A stretch of 51,771 nt of DNA from Gillisia limnaea DSM 15749 (GTDB lineage: Bacteria > Bacteroidota > Bacteroidia > Flavobacteriales > Flavobacteriaceae): the NCBI RefSeq assembly GCF_000243235.1, contig NZ_JH594606.1, forward strand, positions 591,728 through 643,498. The letters run 5' to 3'. Positions 8,412 through 18,117 of this stretch are shown here, one piece after another. Position 1 is the stretch's first letter; each line of letters opens with the position of its first letter. Below the pieces are notes generated by a model, which was given only the letters and a program-made list of their open reading frames with translations, did no database searches and had not been told where the DNA came from. The position numbers and the translations under genes were made by a program.

Positions 8412-8497
8412 AAGAAGTTTTTATTGAGATTGTGAAGAATTTAAACGAAATATTAAACGCTTTATTTAGAGAAATATATGGGAATTGTAAATCTTAA
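8408..8497 (+). CDS. Possible 29-residue protein overlapping the amidase stop
   Basis: An ATG overlaps the amidase stop (ATGA at 8408-8411) and opens 29 codons to a TAA at 8495-8497. The product begins MKEVFIEIVKNLNEILNALF and would form one amphipathic helix. The ATGA overlap is a classic coupling arrangement, but the length is within chance for AT-rich DNA and I recognise no family. Confidence 0.3.
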   Translation: MKEVFIEIVKNLNEILNALFREIYGNCKS

Positions 8498-8591
8498 TAA
8501 GTTGCCAAAATAAAATTTTCAACATAAGCCTTTTTCAATTCACCATATTTTGCATTATAATACTTAATTTGAAATATTATTTAGAGATTAA

Positions 8592-11500
8592 ATGAGTAAA
8601 GACGAAATTAAGCAGATACCAGATGCAGATTTATCAAGTGCAGGGGATGATTTTCATATTCTGTGGACAATAAAGAAATCTTTAGAATTATTAAATTTTG
8701 ATGATTCTGGAATTAAGGCAATCAATATTGAAGGAGTTCAATTGTCAGAATCAGAGCAGTTGGATCCAACAGGAAAAAATTTACTAGGAGTTGATTTAAG
8801 TGAATATTATGGTGCAGATAATTATATTGAAGCAGAAAAAGTTGTTATCTCACAACTAAAATACAGTACACTTAGAAGAAATAAGAATTATACAATTGGT
8901 GAATTATATATAGGTAAAAAAAGTAAATCTACAGAAGGGTCTTTAATTCATAGGTTAGCGGATATATTCAAGATTTATTTGGATGAATTTGGTAGAGAGT
9001 CAGTTTTGAATAAAGTAAGTATAAAGTTAGTTACTAATAGAAACTTTAACCCTAATCATCTCAGGTCTATTAATAATATTAAAACCTATCTTCTTAAAAA
9101 GAAAGGAAAAATAAGCTTTAATGCGGTGCTTAAAGATAATCCGCAAAATAGCACCTCATTAGAAAAATTATTTTTAGCTTCAAGATTAAAAGTAACAGAG
9201 TTTACTGATTTTATACGGATACTTGATTTAGATGACTGCGGCACAGATTCAAGACCTAATTTAAAAATCCAACTATACAAAGCTATTTCTAGAATATCAT
9301 ATACTTCTAAAATTCAGTACAATCAATTGCGAGAGTTAGTCTTTGACAAAATGATGCCGGAAGCTAGGAGTAGAAGAAGAATCACAGTAACTGATATTAT
9401 TGCAAATCTTGGCTTTAATGATGGCAGTATAGAAAATTTATTTCCTGTTTCTCAAAGTTTAGAGAATAATAAGAATAGTATTTTAAGAGAGCAATTAGAA
9501 TCTATTAATTCAAAGATAACATCAAATACAGGTTTTCTACCAATATGTATTCACGGCGGTGCGGGTATTGGAAAATCAACTATAATTCAACAAATACAAC
9601 AATACTTACCAGACACCAATGAGTGTATAATCTTTGATTGTTATGGTTCAGGTTCATACCAAAACTCTGAGGATAATAGACATTTACACAAAAATGCACT
9701 TTTACATATTTCAAATGATATTGCAAGGAAGGTAGGTACGGATTTCTTAATAGTGCATATTCCCGAGCAAAGTGATTTTTATATAAAAGAATTTAGAAAA
9801 AGAATTGTACGTGCGGTAGAAATTTTAAAACATAGAGATGTCAATTCTACTCTTACCATTATTATAGATGCAGCTGATAATAGTATCACAGCAGCTAGTA
9901 ATGATGGAGATAAAAGCTTCGTTCAAGATATCTTAAATATGAACATTCCACTTGGATGTAATTTAATAGTAACCACTAGAACACATCGAAAAGAGTCACT
10001 CAATTTACCCGAAGATTATATTGATATTGAGCTAGAACCATTTAGTCTAGCAGAAACAACTCAGTTTATAAAAATATACTTCCCAGATATTCTAGAAAAA
10101 GAAATTAAAGATTTCCATAAATACACTTATGGTATACCAAGAGCTCAATTTTATTCAATTGATTTGAAAAAAATAGGAATTGAAGAGGTTATAAATTTTT
10201 TAAAACCGAATGGAAAAACTGTTGAGTTATTAATTCTTGATAAAATAAAGGAAGCCAAGAAAAAAGTAACTAATCAAGAGAAAATATTAATTGACGATTT
10301 TTTTAGACTTTTGATTGGATTACCAAGGCCTGTTCCTATAAATTATTTATCAGAAATATTAAATGTCAATCAAAGTTTTCTGTTAGATATATCTTCAGAA
10401 GTCTGGAACGGTTTGATATATGAAAATAATAATTTTGAATTTCGAGATGAAGATTTTGAAAATTATATTCGAGATAATTATCCATTAGATCAAGAGAAGT
10501 TAAAAGAAGTAACTAAAGTTTTTCTCAATCAAGCGGAGAATGATAGTTATGCTTCAGTTAATTTGGGAAGCTTACTTTTTCAGTCTAAACAAAATCAATT
10601 ATTAAAAGAAATAGTTCTAGATAGAAAGTTTTTATTACTTCCAGAGGATCCTATAAAAAATAGAGCAACTTATATAAGTAGAACAAGGTTAGCAATGAAG
10701 GTTGCTAATAATACTGATGACAATTTATCTTACTTTAAGCTAATATTTATAGCTGCTGAAGAAGCTAAAAAGGAGAAAGCATTAACCGAAGTTTTAATTA
10801 ATTATCCTGATTTAGTAGCTGTATTTGGAGACGATACTTCACTCAATAAACTAAAGCTTAATTCTGACGAAAAATCATGGGCAGGCTCATTTCATATGAA
10901 ATTGGCAGGTGTATATTCAAGAGAATTAAAAAGCCATAAGACAGCATTAAAACATTTAAAAACAGCTAAAGAATGGCTAAATTGGAGAAAAGACTCAGTT
11001 AAAAAGGAGAATTTACATAAATATTATATTTCAAGTAAGGATATAGCTTATTATACAGAAGCTGTTTTGAGGTTAGTTGGTATAGATGAAGCTTTAAGCT
11101 CGATTAATAGTTGGACCCCTAGAGATGTTAGATTATCTGGAGGAAATTATTTATTAGAAAACTTATTTTTATTCAGTAATAAAACAGAAATAAATAAATG
11201 GCTCAAAATAGAAGCATTAAGGATTGATGCTCTAATATTTATAGTCACTAAAGTTTTCAAGCATAAAATAAGCCACGATTCTGAACTAAATAGAATCGCT
11301 AATAAAATTGGAAGAATACTATCAAGAAAAAGAATTAAATTCAATATTAAGTTCAGATTAATAATAGTTGATTTCTGTGAGATATTAATATTTAATAGTA
11401 TTGATAAAACGTTGGTAAATAGCATTTTAACGCACATTAAATGTGAGTTACCAAATTATATTCCTAGTTTTTATAGGATGCATGGTAATGATGACGAAGA

Positions 11501-14500
11501 GAACAAAGTAAATTTGTATTTAAAGACTAAATCTTTAAAAGCTTTTCTTGACGATGAATTGTTATCAATTGAAAGTATTCTTCCAGATAAATTTAATGAT
11601 ATAGATAAAATTCAAGATCGTGAGAAAAAAAACTCATTAGAAAGAGATAAAAAAGAGTTTACTAGTTTTTACAATCATATTCTACCCGTCTTTCAATTAA
11701 ACACAAGTTTTGTATCTAAAAAATTAACCATCAATGGGGCTACTAAAAAGTTTATTGATATTTGTGAGTCTTTGTCTAAAGACTATGGTTTTAGATACGA
11801 AAATGGGCATAGTTATAAAGAAAAACTAAATTATTTTGCCAGTTTATTAGCCAATTTTGCTGTAAAAACTAGTAATATTGATTTAATAGAAATATTGATA
11901 ACATCATTGGATAGTAATGCTAGCAAAATAGCAATGAGATTTTGGATTATTGAAGAAACAATACACATCGAAAGCTTTCTAAATAAAAACCTCAAAATAC
12001 TTAATGAAATAGATGAACTTATAAAAATTGGTTCGAATCCTTCATCACAAATAATTGAAAGCTATATAAAATGCGCTTTAATAAGCAGAAAGATAGACTT
12101 TGAATCTGGTAAACATTACTTCAATGAAGCTATAAAGGCCACAGAGGAAATTGATTTTGAAGCTTTTTCTAAAATTAGTTGTTTATCAAATTTAGCAAAG
12201 ATAGGTTTTGAAAAAACTGACCCTAAACTTGCTCACGAATATGCCAGATTTACAGAATATAGTGATTTTATGTTAACGGGATATGATAAAAAGCATTTTC
12301 CTTATGAAGATGCTCTATTAGGTATTGCTGATATAAACTTTAATTCAATGTTTACTACAGCATCTAGATGGCATCATAGGGGTATAATTAATTTCTCTAA
12401 ATATATTGTAGCTATTTTAAAATTTTCTTTAGAGAAGGGTAATATTAATCATGTTGTAGCAGGTTCATTAATCCCAATTTATCAGTATAAATATTATACG
12501 GATGAATTAATTGAACTTTATGATATGATTTTAACAAAATATGATGAATCAAGAGATTTGATTGGTAAAACTAAGTTTGTTGAAATAGTTTATAGAGATT
12601 GCATGCTGCATAAAAATAAAAACACATTAAATCATATTTACAATACAATTAAGGCAGGAGCATTTGTTGAATTACAGTTAGTCCAGAAAATAGAATCATA
12701 CTTAAATTTTAGGAAAACAGTTGAAAAAGAAAGTAAGTATACAAATGATTTCAATAAAGAGAAATTTGGTCATGAAATAGACCTTAATAGCGTTGATGTT
12801 AATTCTACAAGAGACTTAGAAAAATCTATTAGTACTATTATCGAAAATAACGACAGTTATTCTAACAGATGGAAAATACATAATTTTTTATCAGATATAA
12901 AAAATAATTGTCTGCCAAAGGATTATGTAAATCACTTAGATGCAATTGTAAATATAGACTCTGAACTTTTGAGTTTTAATTCATTTGAAGATGCAATAAG
13001 AGAGCGATTAGAGGAATGGAGCTATTATTCTTCATTGAAACAATGGAAAAAAGAGAAATTTAGATATGTTATTTTAACTTGGTTTGAAAACTTTGATTAT
13101 GGTAATTCTCTAAGTATAGGGAAATTGCAAGAGTTTGCAAATATGTTTAATTTCGATGAAATTCAGTTAGGGGATGTTATTCTTAGCGTTTTACCAGAAA
13201 AAATTGAAACTCTAACTGATGAGTCAATATACAGCGTATTTTTCTTAATAAAACATAGATTAACAAAAAAAGATAACACTGAAATTTTTAATTGGGTTTT
13301 ACCTAGATGGAACAAAAATATAAAGTCTGATTTTACAGATGGCTTATGGAATGATAAGTTGCTACCGCCTTACGATACGGATGAATCTATTGCTAATATA
13401 CTAAGATTGTATTTAGGATTACCCGATAAAGAATTAAGATGGGAAGCAGTTCATAGCATAAGAAGACTTGTAAATCTCGACAATGAAAACATTCTAAGGA
13501 ACCTTATTAAACATCAGAATAAAACAGATTGTATTCCATTTCAAAATGAAGAATATATTTTTTATTGGATTTCGGCTAAACTATACCTATGGATTGCAAT
13601 AGATAGGCTGAGTGCTGAAGTTCCTGAGAAGCTAATTGATTTCAAAGAGGAATTTATCAAAGAACTTCAAAATGAGGAGTTACCACATGTATTAATTAAT
13701 TTCTTTATTAAAAGGACTTGTCAAAATTTACTGAAGTATAATGAGAAGATTTATAATGAAGATGAACGAGAAATAATTGAAAATACTTTAGTCAGTAAAC
13801 TTGATAAAGTTAAAGAAGATTCATATTCAAGACAGCAGAGAAAATACAATCCAAATCCAGATAAAAATTGGAGATTTAATTTTGACAGTATGGATGTCTT
13901 GCCATATTGGTATAGTAATCTCAGTAAAATTTTTAATCTATCTGAATATGACGTTGCTGACATAGCGGATACGTATATCGTTGAAAAATGGGGATATACA
14001 GGAGATGTAAATAAAGATGATTATACTAGGAATTATGATTGGGGCCTAAGAGATAAAAGAAATGGAAGTAACCCACAAGTTGAAAGTTTAGATACTTATT
14101 TTGAATATCATGCTATGTTTTGTGCTGCAAGTGTATTGTTGGAAAAAGAACCTCAATTAAAAAATTATTATGATGATGACGATGATTGGGATTCTTGGGA
14201 ATACTGGCTCAAATCAAAAGCAATTACATGGGATGATTTTTGGGCTTCAGATTTGAGAGATCCTTTGCCTCTAATGGATAAATTTTGGCTAAACGAATAT
14301 GATAAATTTGACGAAGATTGGAGAGATTCAATAGATGAAGAAAAGTTTGATAGGGAAATAGGTTTATCAAAATATTATAATGATAGATTTATTATTCCGC
14401 ATGGAGGCTTTACTCGATATATAGGCTATAATAGTGAATCTGTTTATATACGTTCGTCATTAGTTTCAATAAAAGGTTCAGAAGCATTGTTGAGAGCTTT

Positions 14501-15044
14501 TCAGAGCGCAGAAAATCAACATGATTATACATTTCCCATAGAAAGTGATGGAGAGCATTTTGAGATTAATAGTAGTGATTTAATCTATAAAAGTTGGCTA
14601 AAAGTTAATGATACAAAATATGATGGTTTAGATAAACATGATTCTCTAACGAAAGAAGCAGGTAAAAGTATTATTACATTTGGAACCGGAATACAAGAAT
14701 CTTTCCAAATCAAATTTAGTAATGATTTGAAGTTAGCCCAACTAGATGATAACGAAGTGTCTTTTTTCGAATTTTGGGATGAAACAAGTGATAGTAGATA
14801 TAGAGATATTAAAAATGTAGAGAGTTCTGGCGAAATTCTTAAAGTTGATATTGACTTCATATTGGAAATTTTGAAAAAGGAAAACATGAACATGATTTTA
14901 AAATGTCAAATAACCAAACAACTCAAGGAAAACCAATATTGGAGTGATAACAGTGAGCAGCCTTGGGAGCATACTAAAATTTATTTATTAAAATCGGATG
15001 GAACAGTTAAAACACTCAGAGGAAGAAATTTTAAAGTTAGGTAA
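8592..15044 (+). CDS. Giant STAND NTPase with N-terminal PD-(D/E)XK-like nuclease domain; predicted defence protein
   Basis: A 2150-residue cytoplasmic protein. Residues 1-250 look like a restriction-type nuclease of the Cap4/DUF4297 kind: E47 in NIEGVQ, D68 in GVDLSEYY and a Q-x-K motif at 88-90 in ISQLKYS. A P-loop ATPase follows, with Walker A GGAGIGKST at 322-330, Walker B TIIIDAADN near 422-430 and a TTRTH sensor motif near 461-465. This order matches STAND ATPases such as the Avs anti-phage sensors. The remaining roughly 1500 residues look helical and repeat-like, suited to ligand sensing, with an acidic YYDDDDDWDSW stretch and a beta-rich end. The gene is strikingly AT-rich (14 of 60 G/C in 11281-11340, against 26 of 60 in 39301-39360), a sign of recent acquisition. 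It overlaps the next gene by 47 bases. Phage defence is inferred from architecture and neighbours. Confidence 0.8.
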   Translation: MSKDEIKQIPDADLSSAGDDFHILWTIKKSLELLNFDDSGIKAINIEGVQLSESEQLDPTGKNLLGVDLSEYYGADNYIEAEKVVISQLKYSTLRRNKNYTIGELYIGKKSKSTEGSLIHRLADIFKIYLDEFGRESVLNKVSIKLVTNRNFNPNHLRSINNIKTYLLKKKGKISFNAVLKDNPQNSTSLEKLFLASRLKVTEFTDFIRILDLDDCGTDSRPNLKIQLYKAISRISYTSKIQYNQLRELVFDKMMPEARSRRRITVTDIIANLGFNDGSIENLFPVSQSLENNKNSILREQLESINSKITSNTGFLPICIHGGAGIGKSTIIQQIQQYLPDTNECIIFDCYGSGSYQNSEDNRHLHKNALLHISNDIARKVGTDFLIVHIPEQSDFYIKEFRKRIVRAVEILKHRDVNSTLTIIIDAADNSITAASNDGDKSFVQDILNMNIPLGCNLIVTTRTHRKESLNLPEDYIDIELEPFSLAETTQFIKIYFPDILEKEIKDFHKYTYGIPRAQFYSIDLKKIGIEEVINFLKPNGKTVELLILDKIKEAKKKVTNQEKILIDDFFRLLIGLPRPVPINYLSEILNVNQSFLLDISSEVWNGLIYENNNFEFRDEDFENYIRDNYPLDQEKLKEVTKVFLNQAENDSYASVNLGSLLFQSKQNQLLKEIVLDRKFLLLPEDPIKNRATYISRTRLAMKVANNTDDNLSYFKLIFIAAEEAKKEKALTEVLINYPDLVAVFGDDTSLNKLKLNSDEKSWAGSFHMKLAGVYSRELKSHKTALKHLKTAKEWLNWRKDSVKKENLHKYYISSKDIAYYTEAVLRLVGIDEALSSINSWTPRDVRLSGGNYLLENLFLFSNKTEINKWLKIEALRIDALIFIVTKVFKHKISHDSELNRIANKIGRILSRKRIKFNIKFRLIIVDFCEILIFNSIDKTLVNSILTHIKCELPNYIPSFYRMHGNDDEENKVNLYLKTKSLKAFLDDELLSIESILPDKFNDIDKIQDREKKNSLERDKKEFTSFYNHILPVFQLNTSFVSKKLTINGATKKFIDICESLSKDYGFRYENGHSYKEKLNYFASLLANFAVKTSNIDLIEILITSLDSNASKIAMRFWIIEETIHIESFLNKNLKILNEIDELIKIGSNPSSQIIESYIKCALISRKIDFESGKHYFNEAIKATEEIDFEAFSKISCLSNLAKIGFEKTDPKLAHEYARFTEYSDFMLTGYDKKHFPYEDALLGIADINFNSMFTTASRWHHRGIINFSKYIVAILKFSLEKGNINHVVAGSLIPIYQYKYYTDELIELYDMILTKYDESRDLIGKTKFVEIVYRDCMLHKNKNTLNHIYNTIKAGAFVELQLVQKIESYLNFRKTVEKESKYTNDFNKEKFGHEIDLNSVDVNSTRDLEKSISTIIENNDSYSNRWKIHNFLSDIKNNCLPKDYVNHLDAIVNIDSELLSFNSFEDAIRERLEEWSYYSSLKQWKKEKFRYVILTWFENFDYGNSLSIGKLQEFANMFNFDEIQLGDVILSVLPEKIETLTDESIYSVFFLIKHRLTKKDNTEIFNWVLPRWNKNIKSDFTDGLWNDKLLPPYDTDESIANILRLYLGLPDKELRWEAVHSIRRLVNLDNENILRNLIKHQNKTDCIPFQNEEYIFYWISAKLYLWIAIDRLSAEVPEKLIDFKEEFIKELQNEELPHVLINFFIKRTCQNLLKYNEKIYNEDEREIIENTLVSKLDKVKEDSYSRQQRKYNPNPDKNWRFNFDSMDVLPYWYSNLSKIFNLSEYDVADIADTYIVEKWGYTGDVNKDDYTRNYDWGLRDKRNGSNPQVESLDTYFEYHAMFCAASVLLEKEPQLKNYYDDDDDWDSWEYWLKSKAITWDDFWASDLRDPLPLMDKFWLNEYDKFDEDWRDSIDEEKFDREIGLSKYYNDRFIIPHGGFTRYIGYNSESVYIRSSLVSIKGSEALLRAFQSAENQHDYTFPIESDGEHFEINSSDLIYKSWLKVNDTKYDGLDKHDSLTKEAGKSIITFGTGIQESFQIKFSNDLKLAQLDDNEVSFFEFWDETSDSRYRDIKNVESSGEILKVDIDFILEILKKENMNMILKCQITKQLKENQYWSDNSEQPWEHTKIYLLKSDGTVKTLRGRNFKVR

Positions 15045-15696
15045 AAAACTATTAGCAGAATTAGATTTAACTTATACAGTTAATACATTAGCTCGATGGA
15101 TGGGGCACTATCTAGCTGATTTAATATATAAAATAGATAAATGTGAATCAGAAGAAGAAAAAGCCAAACTTAAAAAAGAGTGTTACGCTATAATATTAGA
15201 AATATGGGAAAAAAGAGAAAGAATACCAATTGCTGCGCCAACAGAAAGGTTAAAACCAATAATTGATGTTATATCGTTACTCAAAAAAAATGAACATCCT
15301 TTTATCCGTCATAGATTTTTAAATAATAATAATGGTTTAAGAAATAAAAATTCAAGCTGGCTAAGCTTTCTGGAAATTATAAAAAATAATTCAGAAAGGA
15401 TATATCGCAAATCATTAATTTCAATGATAAGTGAAGAGCTTTTGGAGAAAGATAAAGAATGGATTGAGGAACATAGCAGTTTTTTATCTGATGACGAAAA
15501 GAGCGTAGTAGAATATTTAGATTCTATAAAAGAAATTGAAATTTCTTTTATAGACGATTCTGAAAATGAAATTACTAAAAAGGACATGGTTGAAAATTTG
15601 TTTAACGAGTTAGAAGAGTTGATAAATGAGCAAAAAGAAGAATTGTTGAGACTAAAAAAGATAACACTTAATACTTTAAAAAAGAATAGTAATTAG
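14998..15696 (+). CDS. Helical protein of unknown function, second gene of the STAND module
   Basis: A 232-residue, probably all-helical cytoplasmic protein that I cannot place in a named family. Its most distinctive stretch is near the N-terminus: DLTYTVNTLARWMGHYLADL, followed by an acidic/lysine coiled-coil-prone segment and IPIAAPTERLKPIIDV. No signal peptide or membrane helix is seen. The ATG at 14998 lies 47 bases inside the STAND gene in another frame, so the two are likely coupled in translation and work together. A later start would shorten the conserved-looking N-terminus. Adaptor, inhibitor or second sensor roles are all open. Confidence 0.75.
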   Translation: MEQLKHSEEEILKLGKKLLAELDLTYTVNTLARWMGHYLADLIYKIDKCESEEEKAKLKKECYAIILEIWEKRERIPIAAPTERLKPIIDVISLLKKNEHPFIRHRFLNNNNGLRNKNSSWLSFLEIIKNNSERIYRKSLISMISEELLEKDKEWIEEHSSFLSDDEKSVVEYLDSIKEIEISFIDDSENEITKKDMVENLFNELEELINEQKEELLRLKKITLNTLKKNSN

Positions 15697-15730
15697 AATA
15701 CAGCCTTTCAATAAGGAGTTAACTGAAACA

Positions 15731-16462
15731 ATGCAAGAAATAACTTTTATTAATTTATCTAAAGCAAAGTCTAAAGATTTATACATTGACATTTTTGACA
15801 ATGCAAAACGTTTAAAATCTGATTCTTCAATATTAGTTGATGTAAATAAATCCTACAGTAGCGCAAGCTCATTGCTTATTTTGAGTTCTGAAGAAGTCAT
15901 TAAGGCTATTTTGGTATTATTACATAGTCATGGTTATAAGGTTTATTTGCTTAAAGACGCAAAAGGTTTTTTCAAAAATCATGAAATAAGACACTCTCTT
16001 CAAATGCTTATTGAAACTGGAATATCTCTATTTGATACGATTGATAAATGGGAAAATAGAAAACTCAAAAAGCAAATTCCGAAAACAGAAAATAAATGGC
16101 TTAATAATACATTACTATTTTTGTCTGATGCATCATTTGTATTGTCTAATGTTAGTTCAGCAATTTATAGGATTGAAAATATTAAAAAATTCAATGACTT
16201 AAAAAATGCAGGGTTTTATGTAGATTACAAAAATGAAATTTTAATCCCACAAAAAATTGTTGTTCAAAATGATTATAATTCCATTTTAGAAACTTCAAAT
16301 CGATTGATAATATTTTACAAGCAATTAAGAATATTATTTCATCCTTCCATCACAAAACATTTGTCAAATAATAAGATTGAGGAAATAAAAAATGGATTAC
16401 ATATTTTTATAAATGATGCTTTAAAAGACTTTTCTTTTAAAGAGATTAATAAAATTAAGTAG
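15731..16462 (+). CDS. AbiV-like (HEPN) abortive-infection protein
   Basis: A 243-residue helical protein. Its N-terminal half fits the AbiV family: a DNAKRLKSDSSIL helix, then SYSSASSLLILSSEEVIKAI (the family's A-x-x-L-x-x-x-S-x-E-E-x-x-K-A pattern), then GFFKNHEIRHSLQ. AbiV proteins belong to the HEPN superfamily and cause abortive infection in Lactococcus by blocking phage translation. The C-terminal half ends with further helices including LRILFHPSITKHL. It follows the helical gene after 34 bases on the same strand and shares its AT-rich composition, so all three probably form one defence unit. Ribonuclease activity cannot be read from the sequence with certainty. Confidence 0.72.
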   Translation: MQEITFINLSKAKSKDLYIDIFDNAKRLKSDSSILVDVNKSYSSASSLLILSSEEVIKAILVLLHSHGYKVYLLKDAKGFFKNHEIRHSLQMLIETGISLFDTIDKWENRKLKKQIPKTENKWLNNTLLFLSDASFVLSNVSSAIYRIENIKKFNDLKNAGFYVDYKNEILIPQKIVVQNDYNSILETSNRLIIFYKQLRILFHPSITKHLSNNKIEEIKNGLHIFINDALKDFSFKEINKIK

Positions 16463-16689
16463 TTTGATTATTAGAGAACTTCTTTAAACCATAAAATGTT
16501 CACTAGCAGCCATATTTTTTTTAAATACAGATTTATCAATTAACCTGTATGAAGGTTTTTTTAGCTCATCAGGAATATTATTGATTCTAACATATAAGAA
16601 TGTATGTATTTGTTAATGTCTGAAAAAGGCTCACTATTAATTAGATTTTGAGCGTCCAAGATGCTATTTAAGGGTTATTGCGTTTATTC

Positions 16690-16709
16690 ATTTCCGCACA
16701 AGCGGAAAT
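16690..16709. terminator. Inverted repeat between the convergent AbiV-like and ATPase genes
   Basis: ATTTCCGC and GCGGAAAT form a perfect 8-bp stem with a 4-base loop. On the plus strand it is followed by CTTTTATTT, a modest U-run. It lies four bases after the stop of the minus-strand ATPase gene and about 230 bases after the AbiV-like gene, where a terminator for convergent transcripts is expected. Confidence 0.4.
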
Positions 16710-16712
16710 CTT

Positions 16713-17375
16713 TTATTTGCGTTTATCCCCGGCCCCCTCATCAAACGCAATCAAATTAAAAAGTTCTCTCATTCTGCTACGAACACGATTACCATAGCGT
16801 TCTTCAAGCTCCTCGGCATTCAAATTTGTAGTTGCATGCGTTTTTATTCTATGTTTTGATTGAAGGTACAGCTCATATCGAGATAAAAGAACCTCGCCCA
16901 TCACATTGAGATCCTTGCCATAAAATCTTCCGGGAGGCTCTATGCCTAGATCGTCAAAACAGAAGAATTTTGTATTTCCATAGTCTTCAATAGTTTTAAA
17001 TCCGAGATGATTAAAGCTGAAAATTACATTCCTGCACGGAATCATCTCGTAGGATCGTTGCACAGGTACAATATGTCGAAGTAGTTTCATCAAAGTGGTT
17101 TTCCCGCACCCAACAGGCCCGGAAAGTAAGATTCCCTTATCGGGATCAATCCCATTCTTTTTGCAATTCTCTTTATCGCAGATAAAGTAATTGCAAAGCT
17201 TGAGCAGGATATCCTTATCCTCGTCATAAATTTTAAATTTTTCCCCGAACAGAAGCTTGCCTTTGGCATCCAGGTAAATCAGGATTTTGTCAAAATCGTA
17301 AAGAACGCTTTTGCCATTAAATTTTCCGAGCGAATATTCCACGCCACCTTCGGTTATTTTAAAGGGGTTGTCCAT
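16713..17375 (-). CDS. DnaC/IstB-like AAA+ ATPase of the mobile element
   Basis: A 220-residue ATPase with Walker A SGPVGCGKTTL around the middle of the first half, Walker B TKFFCFDDLGIE, and a TTNLNAEELEERYGNRVRSR segment that carries the sensor asparagine and arginine finger region typical of DnaC/IstB helicase loaders. It probably loads the replicative helicase during replication or maintenance of the element. I start it at the ATG at 17375 (MDNPFKITEGG), which overlaps the preceding gene by 17 bases, rather than at a TTG 26 codons upstream. Such a pair, an initiator-like gene followed by a loader, is common in Bacteroidota mobile elements. Confidence 0.82.
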   Translation of the reverse strand: MDNPFKITEGGVEYSLGKFNGKSVLYDFDKILIYLDAKGKLLFGEKFKIYDEDKDILLKLCNYFICDKENCKKNGIDPDKGILLSGPVGCGKTTLMKLLRHIVPVQRSYEMIPCRNVIFSFNHLGFKTIEDYGNTKFFCFDDLGIEPPGRFYGKDLNVMGEVLLSRYELYLQSKHRIKTHATTNLNAEELEERYGNRVRSRMRELFNLIAFDEGAGDKRK

Positions 17376-18117
17376 AGTCCTTGTTTTTAGTGGTTCGCAA
17401 GTTGTCCTTGATTTGGGACTCCTGTTTTCTGTTTTGTTTGATTTCCTCGCCAAATAATTCAGTTCTATCCATCCAGTTTTTCGCTAAAGCACGCCAATCT
17501 CTTATTTCTTTTCCATCGCTCGTTAACCAATTCCGAGTTTCATAATGCTCGAAGAATTTTTTTCCTTCATCAGCATTAAAACTTTTTTCAATAAAAAAAT
17601 TAATAACTGCCTGCCAGCCCTTTGGTTGTTTTATATTGTTTACTTGTTTGGTATTGTTTATAGTAGATACCAATGCTTGTCCACTGGTGGGATGGTGTGG
17701 GTCCACAGCTTGTCCAGAGATGGGATGGTGCTGTCCTGCTACCCGTACGTTTCTGGGACGGTACTGTTCCGTGAGCTGTTCCAATTCGGGATTGTACTGT
17801 CCCATATCCGGTTCATCAGTTGTACCGATAATGGACATCTTGATTTTACTCCCTTTGTATGGATTATTAGATGGAAAATAGGAAAGATACTCCCAAGTAT
17901 CTAGGTCGGTCACGCATCTGTGATAGGTGGATTTTGAACCTATTTTGGACGCCATCATTAAATCCCTGCGATTCACATAGAATTCATCTGCAAAGCGGCT
18001 GCTGTTCCATTCCTGAAACAGCGCCATATACAAACTGATATGTGTGGGATTTAGGCGGTCATCAAAAAAAAACTTTTCAAAAGCCGCATTGAGTAGCTTT
18101 ATATAATTCATAACCAT
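17359..18117 (-). CDS. Replication-initiator-like protein (winged-helix/DnaD-like)
   Basis: A 252-residue soluble protein. The N-terminal part (NPTHISLYMALFQEWNSSRF, then a SKIGSKSTYHRCVTDLD segment and WEYLSYFPS) reads as a winged helix found in many Bacteroidota element proteins. A low-complexity linker rich in Q/H/P follows, with three near-repeated phrases of the type hydrophobic-S-G-Q-A or G-Q-H-H-P. The C-terminal part (GWQAVINFFIEKSFNADEGK, then RDWRALAKNWMDR) resembles the DnaD-like helicase-loader contact domain. The gene ends inside the ATPase gene start, so the two are coupled and likely act together at an origin. Confidence 0.65.
   Translation of the reverse strand: MVMNYIKLLNAAFEKFFFDDRLNPTHISLYMALFQEWNSSRFADEFYVNRRDLMMASKIGSKSTYHRCVTDLDTWEYLSYFPSNNPYKGSKIKMSIIGTTDEPDMGQYNPELEQLTEQYRPRNVRVAGQHHPISGQAVDPHHPTSGQALVSTINNTKQVNNIKQPKGWQAVINFFIEKSFNADEGKKFFEHYETRNWLTSDGKEIRDWRALAKNWMDRTELFGEEIKQNRKQESQIKDNLRTTKNKDYGQPL

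Noticed and set aside
8564-8571. Promoter box TTAATTTG before the STAND gene
   Set aside because: It is one base off the -7 consensus, but no -33 box stands at a suitable distance, and such words are frequent in AT-rich DNA.
16713-17453. IS21-type transposition helper (IstB) of an insertion sequence
   Set aside because: There is no IstA-like transposase and no terminal repeats. The gene overlaps a replication-initiator-like gene instead, so a helicase-loader role fits better.
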